Source: Ravibacter sp964559125 | Lineage (GTDB): Bacteria; Bacteroidota; Bacteroidia; Cytophagales; Spirosomataceae | DNA length: 64,000 bases | Assembly (NCBI GenBank): GCA_964559125.1 | Contig: CAZLGW010000009.1 | Coordinates: 124,001-188,000, forward strand | Reading direction: 5' to 3' | Part shown: in pieces, positions 53,993 through 62,243 of the stretch | How positions within the stretch are numbered: position 1 is the stretch's first letter | How the letters are laid out: every line of letters begins with the position of its first letter | The notes under the pieces: generated by a model | Database searches by the model: none | Seen by the model: the letters and a program-made list of their open reading frames with translations, nothing else | Told to the model about the DNA's origin: nothing | Translations under genes and position numbers: made by a program

Positions 53993-56900
53993 CTATGGCT
54001 GAACGATCACCCGCCCGGTTCGGCTTGTCCCGTCGGCCAGCCGGACTTCAACCAGCAACATTCCCGAACCCAAACCGTCAATAGAAATACCGGTTTCTTC
54101 CTGATAACGTACTTTTTTCAATAACCGGCCCGTAATATCCCAAAGCAGGACTTCCGCAATATCCTCTTTGGCATCAAGGTAAATGCGGCCCGTTGCCGGA
54201 TTGGGATAAACCAGAAGGGCAGTGTCTGTATCTTTACTCGTTACAACCGACCGGATGTCGCTATAGGTATAAATCCCATCACCGCGATCGATCATTCTCA
54301 GGCGGTAGTACGACAGGCCGGGCAGGGGGCTAAGATCGCGGTAGTGATAAGCGAGGGGGGCGTCGCTTTCACCGGCCGCGGCTACTTCTCCGATCGCCTG
54401 CCATAGCCTGCCGTTGTTACTACGCTGTATTTCATAACGCGAGGTGTTCATTTCGTTGGCTGTATGCCACTCCAGGAGTACTGATTGCTCCCCGGCCCTG
54501 GCCGTGAAACCGGACAGGGTTACCGGGAGTGCGTCGTCACTCTGGCCCGTGATGAAGAAACCGCTGAAGCCGGGGGTAGTGAAGGTCACTTCCCAGAGCC
54601 CCAGGGTTTCATTCCATCGCACGGACTGGTTGTGGATAAAGGAGGGTTTTGTTTCGGACGATAGGGTGGTCCCGCTCACCGAATAGGCGCCGTTATAGCG
54701 CGCTACACGGAGGTGCTCGGGCAGCGAGGCATTGTGCGCGTCGCCGAAAGTGTTGTTATAGTGATCAAAATCAGCCTGGGTGAAAAAGAGGGTGACTTCG
54801 GTATCCCCGGTATTTTCGGCAGACAGGTCGTAATAACGGCGGACATACCGTGCGCCATTATGGCCGATCAGGTCACCGGCAGAAGTCGTCGAAACCGCGA
54901 TGCCGCCTGTGGCGTTCTCCGGCCTCACCACCGCCAGCAGGCTGCAGGAACTGTAAAGATAATTGTCGCCAGACGTCAGCGGCCTGCCGGCCTCAGCATC
55001 GGATGCGAGTGTATAGCCGCCGCAATCCGATTCATAGGCGCCCAGGTCGATGTGATGACGGAGCAGCCGTGGATAGCCGGCCAAGTCGCGGGAGCCAGTA
55101 TTCAGGCCTTCAAAATAAGTGTTATCTCCTGCATTGATGACAGGGCTGCCTGTTTCCGGCCTGTAGTCGCCGTTGGCAGCATCGGTAAACATCGGGTTGG
55201 TGTTGAGGTTTCCGTTGGCGGTGTTGGTAACACCCTGAACCAGGCTGTGGTAATATTCGGGTATGCTGCTGTTTGCTCCTCCGCTGTTGAAAATGTTACT
55301 GACGCTGCCGCTTGCGGTTTGGTTACCCCAGATAATAGAGTTATAAATTTTCGGAGTGGAAATGGCTACGTTACGCATTGCCGTTCCGTTGTTGTCGTTG
55401 GTTGCCCCCGTGTTGCCCGAAATGGTGCTGTTGACAAACACAGGCGAAGAAGCTGTATTGTAAATCGTTCCGTAAGTGGCGGTATTGCCCGTAAACAGCG
55501 TATTGACGAAGGTGGCGTTGCTATTGGTGTGCGACACTACACCTGCATAAGCCGAGTTATCCGTAAATACGGTATTGCGCACCTGCAGTGACGAATTGTT
55601 GAGCGACAAGCCCGCACCACGCTCATAACGTACAGGTGTGCCATTTACAGTGATTGATGTATTGCCGTCTCCAGAAGTGATGTATCCTCCGCTTACGGTA
55701 AAGCCGTCTAACAGTGCCGAATCTACATCGCCTGCCGAAATAAGGACGTGATAAACGTCATCGGCTGAAAGCCCTGATATACCGTCAATATCTCCACTCA
55801 AAATGGTAGGATTAGCTCCGTAGTTTCTTTCTTCCAACGTGGTCTCTATGCCTGCAAAACCGCCGTAAAGCTGTACGTTTTTGACCAGTACGAAAGCGTT
55901 GTCACGGTCTTGCAGATTGTTTCCGTCCATGTTATCTGCCCGGTACAGCGGTTTGTAGGTACCCTGTGCCACAAAGATTTTCAGCGGATTGGCATCGAAT
56001 ACGGTATTATCGGTATCATACTGTTCTTTTGCCCATTTGAGGGCATCCGCCAGCTCACGGATGGCATTTACCCAGTCATTGCCTATGCCGTTTCCACCCG
56101 ATACGCTGCTGTTTACGTACAGAATGTTGCTGGCATCGGGGATATTACTGCAATCTGTACTGTAACTTGCAATTGCATCTTTATACCAATCTGGTTTTGC
56201 ATTAGCATCGGCAACATTATCTACTTGAATACAAGTGAGGTTTGGACTTCCGCTTGCAGCCATAATATTCAATGCCGAATTATTTCCATTTTTCAGGTTG
56301 AGCCATGTAAGTTGGTTATTATAGCAATAAAGAACATCCAAAGCCGTGTTTTTACCTACATCCAATGCAGTCAATTGGTTGTCGTTACAATATAATTCTG
56401 TTAAAACCGTGTTTTTGCTGACATCTAATGTGGTCAGTTGGTTGTTTTGACATAGCAGTCTTGTCAAATTCACAAATGCTTCTATGCCTGTAAGGTCAGC
56501 AATGTTTTTGCCAGAACAGTCTATTGTTTCTGTAAATGCTTCGGCTTCTGCTACTTGTATTTCGCTGTCGCCATTGGTGTTGATGGTGGCATTTCCCACC
56601 AAATATGCTTTAAAATTAGCATCGGTAATATTTACAACGGGACTGTTACAAGCCGTTGTTACTGCCGCTGTATTTATACAAGTGGTTTTGTTTCCGCTGA
56701 TGGTTCTGTTTCCCGAACCTGACAGATACGTACAGAAATTAGGCAGATTGCAAACGGCAAGATTGGGATTATCCTGCATGGTAAGTCCGCTTCCGCTTCC
56801 CGAAATAGACGATGCGGCAATATTTTTCAGTCCCGTAATATTATCTAAAACCGCATTGTTTCTAATAACGATATTACCGTTGATGGCGGTTACATCGCTC

Positions 56901-58159
56901 AATCCGTCCAGGTTTTGCAAGAGCGGATTTTGCTCTATCTGTATGTAATTGCCAATGGTTTTAAGTTTTCGCAGGGCGTTTACGTTGGCAAGTTTTGCAT
57001 TATTAAAAATATACAGATAACCCGAACCGCTTCCCGAACCTGTAATTTGGGTGAGGTTGTGCAGTCCGTTGAGGTTGGTCAGTTCAGCATTGTCTCTAAT
57101 GTTGAGATATCTTGCTTGTGTAATTGGTACCAATGCTGAGATGGTGGTCAATGCATCGCATTTTTCTATCCTCAAATCTCCGTTAAAAGAAGTGATGTTG
57201 TCCAGTCCGATGAGCGAGGTAAGATTTGGGTTTCTGCGAATGATGATATTGCCCGTAACGGTTTTGATTTTTGACAGCGCAGAAATGTTGGTAATATCGG
57301 AATTGTTGCTTCCTGCATCGTAACCGATAATGAGATTATTTACGGAAATGTTGGTGCAATGGGCGTAATTTGCTTTGAAGTTGTCAACATCCTGCTGTGT
57401 TCTAAGTATTAAATCTGTTCCCGAAAGAGCATTACAAGCCGAAGCACACGCAGCAGTAACGGCGGCTTCGTCCAAACAATTGGTTTTGTTTCCGCTGATG
57501 GTTCTGTCTCCACTGCCTGCAAGATAAGTGCAGAAATTGGGCAGGTTGCAAACGGCAAGTTGCGGATTATCTACAATATACAAACCATCAGCGCCGCCTA
57601 TACCGGCAGGATTGATGTTCCTCAATCCCGAAATATCAGTCAATATACTATTACTACGAACCCTGACCGAGCCGTTCATCGTGGTCAGGTTGGACAATCC
57701 GTTTAAATGGGTCAGTTTTGGATTCCACGCAATTTCAACAAAACCCGAAATAGAGGTTAAAGCCGATAATCCGTTGATATTGGTTAAGTTGGCATTGCCA
57801 TAAATATAAAGCAATCCTCCGATGTTTGTTAAGGCAAGACCATCGAGCGAATAAAGATTGGGATTGTATCTTATTCTTAATGAACCTGTTATAGTTTTGA
57901 TTTTTGACAAGGGAGAAAGGTCGGTAATATTGGAATAGTTTGTTCCTGTTTCGTAACCGATAATGAGATTGCCAACAACGGTAATATTCGTACAGCCTGC
58001 GTTTGCATTTGCAAAATTGGTAATATCTGCCTGTGAATAAAAGGTAATATCTTCCTTAGTACAGTTTTGTGCATTTGCTTTGGCGGCAAAAACCAGGGAA
58101 ACGAGGAGAACGAGAACAGAGAAAAGGGATGACCGATAAGGTAGACAGGGCTTGCTCAT
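53993..58159 (-). CDS. Giant T9SS-secreted protein with L-domain repeats, LRRs and beta-helix
   Basis: A 1388-residue protein. Signal peptide 1-30. Residues about 35-235 and 270-505 are tandem copies of a receptor-L-domain-like unit, each ending CNLPNFCTYL and TISGNKT. Residues about 545-665 hold internalin-like leucine-rich repeats (LTTLDVSKNTVLTELYC). From about 690 to 1060 a beta-helix begins with ADALKWAKEQYD and QLYGGF, matching the protein at 1-1431. After beta-sandwich segments, residues about 1310-1388 form a type A T9SS sorting domain (LVYPNPATGRIYLDA, LLKKVRYQEE). The coding DNA is AT-rich up to about residue 687 and GC-richer afterwards. The ATG at 58159 starts a normal signal peptide. 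A TAGGTTTG box lies 20 bases upstream. It is probably a surface protein exported by PorU/PorV machinery. Confidence 0.92.
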   Translation of the reverse strand: MSKPCLPYRSSLFSVLVLLVSLVFAAKANAQNCTKEDITFYSQADITNFANANAGCTNITVVGNLIIGYETGTNYSNITDLSPLSKIKTITGSLRIRYNPNLYSLDGLALTNIGGLLYIYGNANLTNINGLSALTSISGFVEIAWNPKLTHLNGLSNLTTMNGSVRVRSNSILTDISGLRNINPAGIGGADGLYIVDNPQLAVCNLPNFCTYLAGSGDRTISGNKTNCLDEAAVTAACASACNALSGTDLILRTQQDVDNFKANYAHCTNISVNNLIIGYDAGSNNSDITNISALSKIKTVTGNIIIRRNPNLTSLIGLDNITSFNGDLRIEKCDALTTISALVPITQARYLNIRDNAELTNLNGLHNLTQITGSGSGSGYLYIFNNAKLANVNALRKLKTIGNYIQIEQNPLLQNLDGLSDVTAINGNIVIRNNAVLDNITGLKNIAASSISGSGSGLTMQDNPNLAVCNLPNFCTYLSGSGNRTISGNKTTCINTAAVTTACNSPVVNITDANFKAYLVGNATINTNGDSEIQVAEAEAFTETIDCSGKNIADLTGIEAFVNLTRLLCQNNQLTTLDVSKNTVLTELYCNDNQLTALDVGKNTALDVLYCYNNQLTWLNLKNGNNSALNIMAASGSPNLTCIQVDNVADANAKPDWYKDAIASYSTDCSNIPDASNILYVNSSVSGGNGIGNDWVNAIRELADALKWAKEQYDTDNTVFDANPLKIFVAQGTYKPLYRADNMDGNNLQDRDNAFVLVKNVQLYGGFAGIETTLEERNYGANPTILSGDIDGISGLSADDVYHVLISAGDVDSALLDGFTVSGGYITSGDGNTSITVNGTPVRYERGAGLSLNNSSLQVRNTVFTDNSAYAGVVSHTNSNATFVNTLFTGNTATYGTIYNTASSPVFVNSTISGNTGATNDNNGTAMRNVAISTPKIYNSIIWGNQTASGSVSNIFNSGGANSSIPEYYHSLVQGVTNTANGNLNTNPMFTDAANGDYRPETGSPVINAGDNTYFEGLNTGSRDLAGYPRLLRHHIDLGAYESDCGGYTLASDAEAGRPLTSGDNYLYSSCSLLAVVRPENATGGIAVSTTSAGDLIGHNGARYVRRYYDLSAENTGDTEVTLFFTQADFDHYNNTFGDAHNASLPEHLRVARYNGAYSVSGTTLSSETKPSFIHNQSVRWNETLGLWEVTFTTPGFSGFFITGQSDDALPVTLSGFTARAGEQSVLLEWHTANEMNTSRYEIQRSNNGRLWQAIGEVAAAGESDAPLAYHYRDLSPLPGLSYYRLRMIDRGDGIYTYSDIRSVVTSKDTDTALLVYPNPATGRIYLDAKEDIAEVLLWDITGRLLKKVRYQEETGISIDGLGSGMLLVEVRLADGTSRTGRVIVQP

Positions 58160-58263
58160 GCTATTGTTTTTGCAAGCCGCAAACCTATGGCAACATCCGC
58201 CCAAAACAGCCTCTACGGTGCTGAAATTCCTACAACGGTTGAACGGTTAGAGAAAATCAGGGG

Positions 58264-59421
58264 TCATTTCGAGGCAAAATAGACCTTCGGCATCTGGCCG
58301 GTCTCCTTTTTAAAGGCATTGTAAAAAGTGGCTACGCTTCTGAAACCCGATTGCCGGGCAACGGCCTCGACAGTCATTTTGTCGGCCAGCGCCGGGTACT
58401 CCCCGATAAAATACCGTATGCGGTAGCCGTTCAGCCAGTCCCGGAAATTTTCCCCAATCAGATGGTTGATGACGTAAGAACAATGGTGCGCCGGGATATC
58501 CACAGCTTTGGCCAGGTCTTTCATCTGGAAATCGGGATCCAGGAACGGCTGCTTTCCGGTCATAAATTCCTGCAGGACCCCGCGGTAAATGTGCTGCTGC
58601 GCCGTATTCAGGTTATTTTTGACTGCCGGGCCTCTGCTCTCTTTCCCGGCTACCTCTTTTTCTTCACTACCGGTCTGGTTCGACACAATGATATATCCGT
58701 ACAGGATTTGCGGCTGGTACAGCACGAAAATCATGACAAACAAAAGAGCCATACCGCTCACCATCAAAAATACCGGGCTTTGGGAGTAGGAATAATCCAT
58801 TATATTGAAAAGCAGGGCAACGAAAGTCAGCAGGCGAAAAAAGGTCGACATCACGGCAAAAAAGAGGATCCATATTTTCCCCGTTTTCCATTTTCTCCGG
58901 AAAATACCAGACGTAAAGATGAAATACCACATAGCAGCCAGGTAGCCCAGCCATAGCAATGCCAAAGCAGTATTATAAATCCCGGCAGGCAGCAGCCCGG
59001 TCTTTTCGGATACGGAAAGCTGTCCGCCCTCCAGTACCTGGTTTGCAACGCTATTCCAATCGATGGGTTCTCCCACGGAAACCGGAAGAATATGAATAAC
59101 CGCGAAAACAACGGGCACAAAATGCAGGAAGTCGCGCTTCAGAAAGCGCTTTTCATCACTGATAAAATACCGGACATACAAATAGGAACAGGCAGGAGCG
59201 GCAAAAAAGAACAGGGTACTTATTTTCTGGACAACCGGGAATACCTGGTGATAGGGTGAGATAATGATCAGCACAACGCAGATCTGCCAGAACCTGCTCA
59301 GCAAAGCCAGGCTTAGCAAACGGTTCAGGATAGAGCTCCCCTGCCTGGTAAGTACAAGATGTAATGAAAATGCAAGAAGCAGAAAGGCTACCGCACAAAG
59401 AAAGAAACTGAAGATATGCAT
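58264..59421 (-). CDS. AraC-type regulator with membrane sensor domain
   Basis: A 385-residue protein. The N-terminal 240 residues hold about seven hydrophobic helices (FSFFLCAVAFLLLAFSLHLVL first, then VVLIIISPYHQVF and so on). The C-terminal 95 residues form an AraC/HTH_18 domain (DLAKAVDIPAHHCSYVIN, then VARQSGFRSVATFYNAFKKE). This 7TM-plus-AraC layout occurs in Bacteroidota. It likely senses a membrane signal and acts on nearby DNA. The adjacent 4.2-kb surface protein gene is downstream on the same strand, so it may be its target (inference). Confidence 0.9.
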   Translation of the reverse strand: MHIFSFFLCAVAFLLLAFSLHLVLTRQGSSILNRLLSLALLSRFWQICVVLIIISPYHQVFPVVQKISTLFFFAAPACSYLYVRYFISDEKRFLKRDFLHFVPVVFAVIHILPVSVGEPIDWNSVANQVLEGGQLSVSEKTGLLPAGIYNTALALLWLGYLAAMWYFIFTSGIFRRKWKTGKIWILFFAVMSTFFRLLTFVALLFNIMDYSYSQSPVFLMVSGMALLFVMIFVLYQPQILYGYIIVSNQTGSEEKEVAGKESRGPAVKNNLNTAQQHIYRGVLQEFMTGKQPFLDPDFQMKDLAKAVDIPAHHCSYVINHLIGENFRDWLNGYRIRYFIGEYPALADKMTVEAVARQSGFRSVATFYNAFKKETGQMPKVYFASK

Positions 59422-59534
59422 AACTGGCGCAATATTAAGTCTTTTTACTTAATATCGCATCTGGCGGGCCGGTGGTGCAGGATTCAGCCTGTCTGGAGGA
59501 ATCTCTTAACAATAATTAAAACTCGTGAACGGAT

Positions 59535-60176
59535 ATGGAGCTGGCATCTAAAGCGAAAACTATTTTAGAAAGTATTAACAGCAAGACTAAACTCGGAGAC
59601 CTGAGAAAAATTGCAAACGAAATCGGGAAGGATCACGACCTTTCTTTAGAATTATGGTCAACAGGCGAATTTTTACCCAGATTATTGTCAATCTTAATAT
59701 TAGATTATAAACTGATTACCGAAGAAATACTTGACAAGTTTGATCAAGACATACAAGCTCATTCATTTGATGAACGAAATCATTTAATGGACTGGCTGAT
59801 GGCTAATCAACTTACCAAATCTAAAAGGAATATTTCATTGATGTTGTCCTGGAAAAACAGTCCTTCTGCGTTACAAAGGCGGGCATTCTGGTACTATCAG
59901 GGACGTTTGAGATGGACAGGCCAGGTGCCACCCGGCAATACAGATGAATTGTTATCCGAAATTGAATCAAAAATCATGCATGAAGCGCCCGAAGTACAAT
60001 GGGCTATGAATTTCACTACAGGATGGATTGGTATTTATGATAAAAAGTACCGGGATCGATGCATAAAACTTGGAGAGAAAACAGGGCTTTATAAAGATGA
60101 TATGGTTTCAAAGGGATGCACACCGAACTATTTACCTGAATTTATTGCAATTGAAGCTAATAAAAGGAATTTATAG
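59535..60176 (+). CDS. AlkD-like DNA alkylation repair protein
   Basis: A 213-residue all-helical protein of the AlkD/DNA_alkylation family. Typical segments are LGDLRKIANEIGKDHDLSLELW and VQWAMNFTTGWIGIYDKKYRDRC. It resembles the shorter variant in which the family repeats are compressed. Members excise alkylated bases, but many bacterial homologues are untested. Composition is AT-richer than neighbours. It is isolated between opposite-strand genes. Confidence 0.85.
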   Translation: MELASKAKTILESINSKTKLGDLRKIANEIGKDHDLSLELWSTGEFLPRLLSILILDYKLITEEILDKFDQDIQAHSFDERNHLMDWLMANQLTKSKRNISLMLSWKNSPSALQRRAFWYYQGRLRWTGQVPPGNTDELLSEIESKIMHEAPEVQWAMNFTTGWIGIYDKKYRDRCIKLGEKTGLYKDDMVSKGCTPNYLPEFIAIEANKRNL

Positions 60177-60210
60177 GTAAATATTTTACATCAATCAGTG
60201 AATTGTTTCC

Positions 60211-61173
60211 TTACCATTTCTCCAGGCCCAATAACTTCTTCCCGAGATCGGTCAGCTCTGCTACCGGCTGGTCTTTTTCCCTCTCCAGCGGATCACCGGG
60301 AAAAGCATAGCCACGCGGAACGGCTTTTTCCTTCCAGGAATTGATCCGGAACTGCCTCATTTCCTCGTTATCTTCTTCGGCGGGCATCATGGCGATATAT
60401 TGTGCGATGCGCACCTTGTCGCCGCTATGATTGACACGTATGCCATGCGGCTGTTTGCTATGGAAGATCAGCAGATCGCCGGCCTCCATCTTCACCTTGG
60501 TCGGCGTAAAGCCAGTGGTGTCCGGCCTGAAATAGTCACGGTCTTCGGGTTGGGTCAGTTTCCACGTGTCGTATTCGCGGAACAGTTCGGGGATGCATTG
60601 GAATCCACCCATATTTTCGTCTGTCTGATCGGCCAAAGCAAGGACGCCCTGTACGTTCTGGGGGTCTGTCTCCGGATCGTAGTCCCAATGTATGAAACCT
60701 TTGTATTCATGGCCCGGACGGATCGGGAAGTTCAGGTTGGCCCGGTCGATGGTAACCCACAGCTCTTCCGTACCCCAGATATCGGCAAACGCCTGATGTA
60801 TTTTAGAGGACTGCCTGTTGTCCCACAGGTACTGGTGGTTGTAGATTTCCACCATGCCCGTGTTGTTGAGTTCGGACATCCCGATCTTTGCCGCCGGTCT
60901 GTACCATGTTTCCGGATCATCGGGATCCTTGCCCTCATATTCCCAGAGATAGTCGGCCAACCGCTTGGCCTGTTCTTTCGGGACGGCGTTCCTGATGACG
61001 ATATAGCCGTTGTGTTTCCAGAACTTCCAGTCGTCCTCGCTCAATACACGGAGCGGCTCCCCGTTGCTGCGGTCACTTAACCTGATCTTACCGGTCTTTC
61101 CGACCGAGGGATTCGACAGTACTTTCTCTTGTCCTTTGCTCACCGCTGTTTCTTCGAAAAATTTCTTTTTCAT
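60211..61173 (-). CDS. Phytanoyl-CoA dioxygenase family protein
   Basis: A 320-residue Fe(II)/2-oxoglutarate oxygenase. The iron ligands are H162 and D164 in GFIHWDYDPETD, and H243 in PHGIRVNHSGD, with the 2-oxoglutarate arginine in GDKVRIAQY. No signal peptide is present. The substrate is unknown; the PhyH family hydroxylates varied small molecules. The gene is divergent from an AraC regulator, with a 130-base shared promoter region, so that regulator likely controls it. Confidence 0.9.
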   Translation of the reverse strand: MKKKFFEETAVSKGQEKVLSNPSVGKTGKIRLSDRSNGEPLRVLSEDDWKFWKHNGYIVIRNAVPKEQAKRLADYLWEYEGKDPDDPETWYRPAAKIGMSELNNTGMVEIYNHQYLWDNRQSSKIHQAFADIWGTEELWVTIDRANLNFPIRPGHEYKGFIHWDYDPETDPQNVQGVLALADQTDENMGGFQCIPELFREYDTWKLTQPEDRDYFRPDTTGFTPTKVKMEAGDLLIFHSKQPHGIRVNHSGDKVRIAQYIAMMPAEEDNEEMRQFRINSWKEKAVPRGYAFPGDPLEREKDQPVAELTDLGKKLLGLEKW

Positions 61174-61249
61174 ATCATATTCAGCTTGAAGATTAACGTC
61201 GATACAAATTTGCCCATAGGATATGGCATCCGCTTTATCGGTAATGACC

Positions 61250-61257
61250 TATGTTTG
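61250..61257 (+). promoter_or_regulatory. Candidate -7 box of the AraC gene
   Basis: TATGTTTG matches TAnnTTTG and lies 46 bases before the ATG at 61304. No clear -33 TTG at the right distance is seen, so this is weak. Confidence 0.35.
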
Positions 61258-61303
61258 CTCTGTATTGACCATTTTGTGTATTTTTATAGCATACAATAGG
61301 AGT

Positions 61304-62182
61304 ATGAGCATCAAAAAAGAGGAAGTGATCTTTGAAGACGGTCGTTCTTTCAGGCTGTTTTCCCCCAGCTTTAAAGACCATTTCCTATGGCATTACCATC
61401 CGGAGATCGAGCTCGTATATGTAGAAGCCCTAACCGGCATCAGGCATGTCGGGAAGCACATTTCCGACTTTATGGGCAGCGACCTGGTTTTGATAGGGCC
61501 GAACGTTCCGCACCTGAACTTTGACTATGCCATTAAGGACGAATACGACCAGATCGTGGTACAGCTCAGGGATGATTTTGTAGATAGTACTATTGCATTT
61601 ACTCCGGAGTTCGATAAAATCAGGAAGATGCTGGAACGCTCGCATCTCGGGCTGGCATTCCATGGACAGACGAAATCGGAGGTCGTGAAAAAACTCAAAG
61701 GCATTGACAACAGTGATTTTCTCAGATCACTGCTGGGGATGGTGGAAATCCTCCATATACTGGCCATGTCTACGGAATTTGAGGAACTAAATGAGGAGGA
61801 CACGAGGATTAAGTGGTTTCTCAACGACAAAATCCGCATGGGAACCATTTATGACTATATACACGAAAATTACAGCAAAAAACCGGATGTAAATGAGATT
61901 GCCAACATGGTGCATTTGAGTACAGCGGCATTCTGCCGGTACTTCAAGAGACATACAAATATGAGCTTTACCGATTTTTTGAACCGGTACAGGATAAACC
62001 TCGCCAAGACATTCCTGTTGCAGGAAGAGACGATATCCGAGGTATGCTATAAGCTGGGCTATGAAAGCATATCCTATTTCAATAAGACGTTCAAAAAACT
62101 GGTTGGAGAGACACCCTCATCTTTCAGGAGAAGGTATTGGGATAAATTCAAAAAGCAACCATCAGCCGGCTCACATGAATAG
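61304..62182 (+). CDS. AraC-family regulator with cupin N-terminus
   Basis: A 292-residue regulator. The N-terminal cupin-like sensor shows HFLWHYHPEIELVYVE and GRHVG-type motif, with metal-like His residues. The C-terminal AraC HTH pair is DVNEIANMVHLSTAAFCRYFKRH and ISEVCYKLGYESISYFNKTFKKL. The ATG at 61304 is preferred, with AGGAG just upstream; the frame from 61223 would add a hydrophobic 27-residue tail through the promoter. It is divergent from the PhyH gene and followed 61 bases later by the penicillin acylase gene. Confidence 0.9.
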   Translation: MSIKKEEVIFEDGRSFRLFSPSFKDHFLWHYHPEIELVYVEALTGIRHVGKHISDFMGSDLVLIGPNVPHLNFDYAIKDEYDQIVVQLRDDFVDSTIAFTPEFDKIRKMLERSHLGLAFHGQTKSEVVKKLKGIDNSDFLRSLLGMVEILHILAMSTEFEELNEEDTRIKWFLNDKIRMGTIYDYIHENYSKKPDVNEIANMVHLSTAAFCRYFKRHTNMSFTDFLNRYRINLAKTFLLQEETISEVCYKLGYESISYFNKTFKKLVGETPSSFRRRYWDKFKKQPSAGSHE

Positions 62183-62243
62183 CCTTGTTAAATAAGGCAA
62201 TAGTTACTAAATTTTCTCCCTTAAAAAATCATTAACTGCAAAA

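Noticed and set aside
54713..55591. A 292-codon plus-strand frame opposite the beta-helix part of the giant surface protein.
   Set aside because: Repetitive antisense coding of Val/Ile-rich peptide mirrors Asn/Thr-rich repeats; no known fold.
61223..61303. A hydrophobic N-terminal extension of the AraC regulator as a membrane anchor.
   Set aside because: It would cover the shared promoter region, and a better start with AGGAG lies at 61304.
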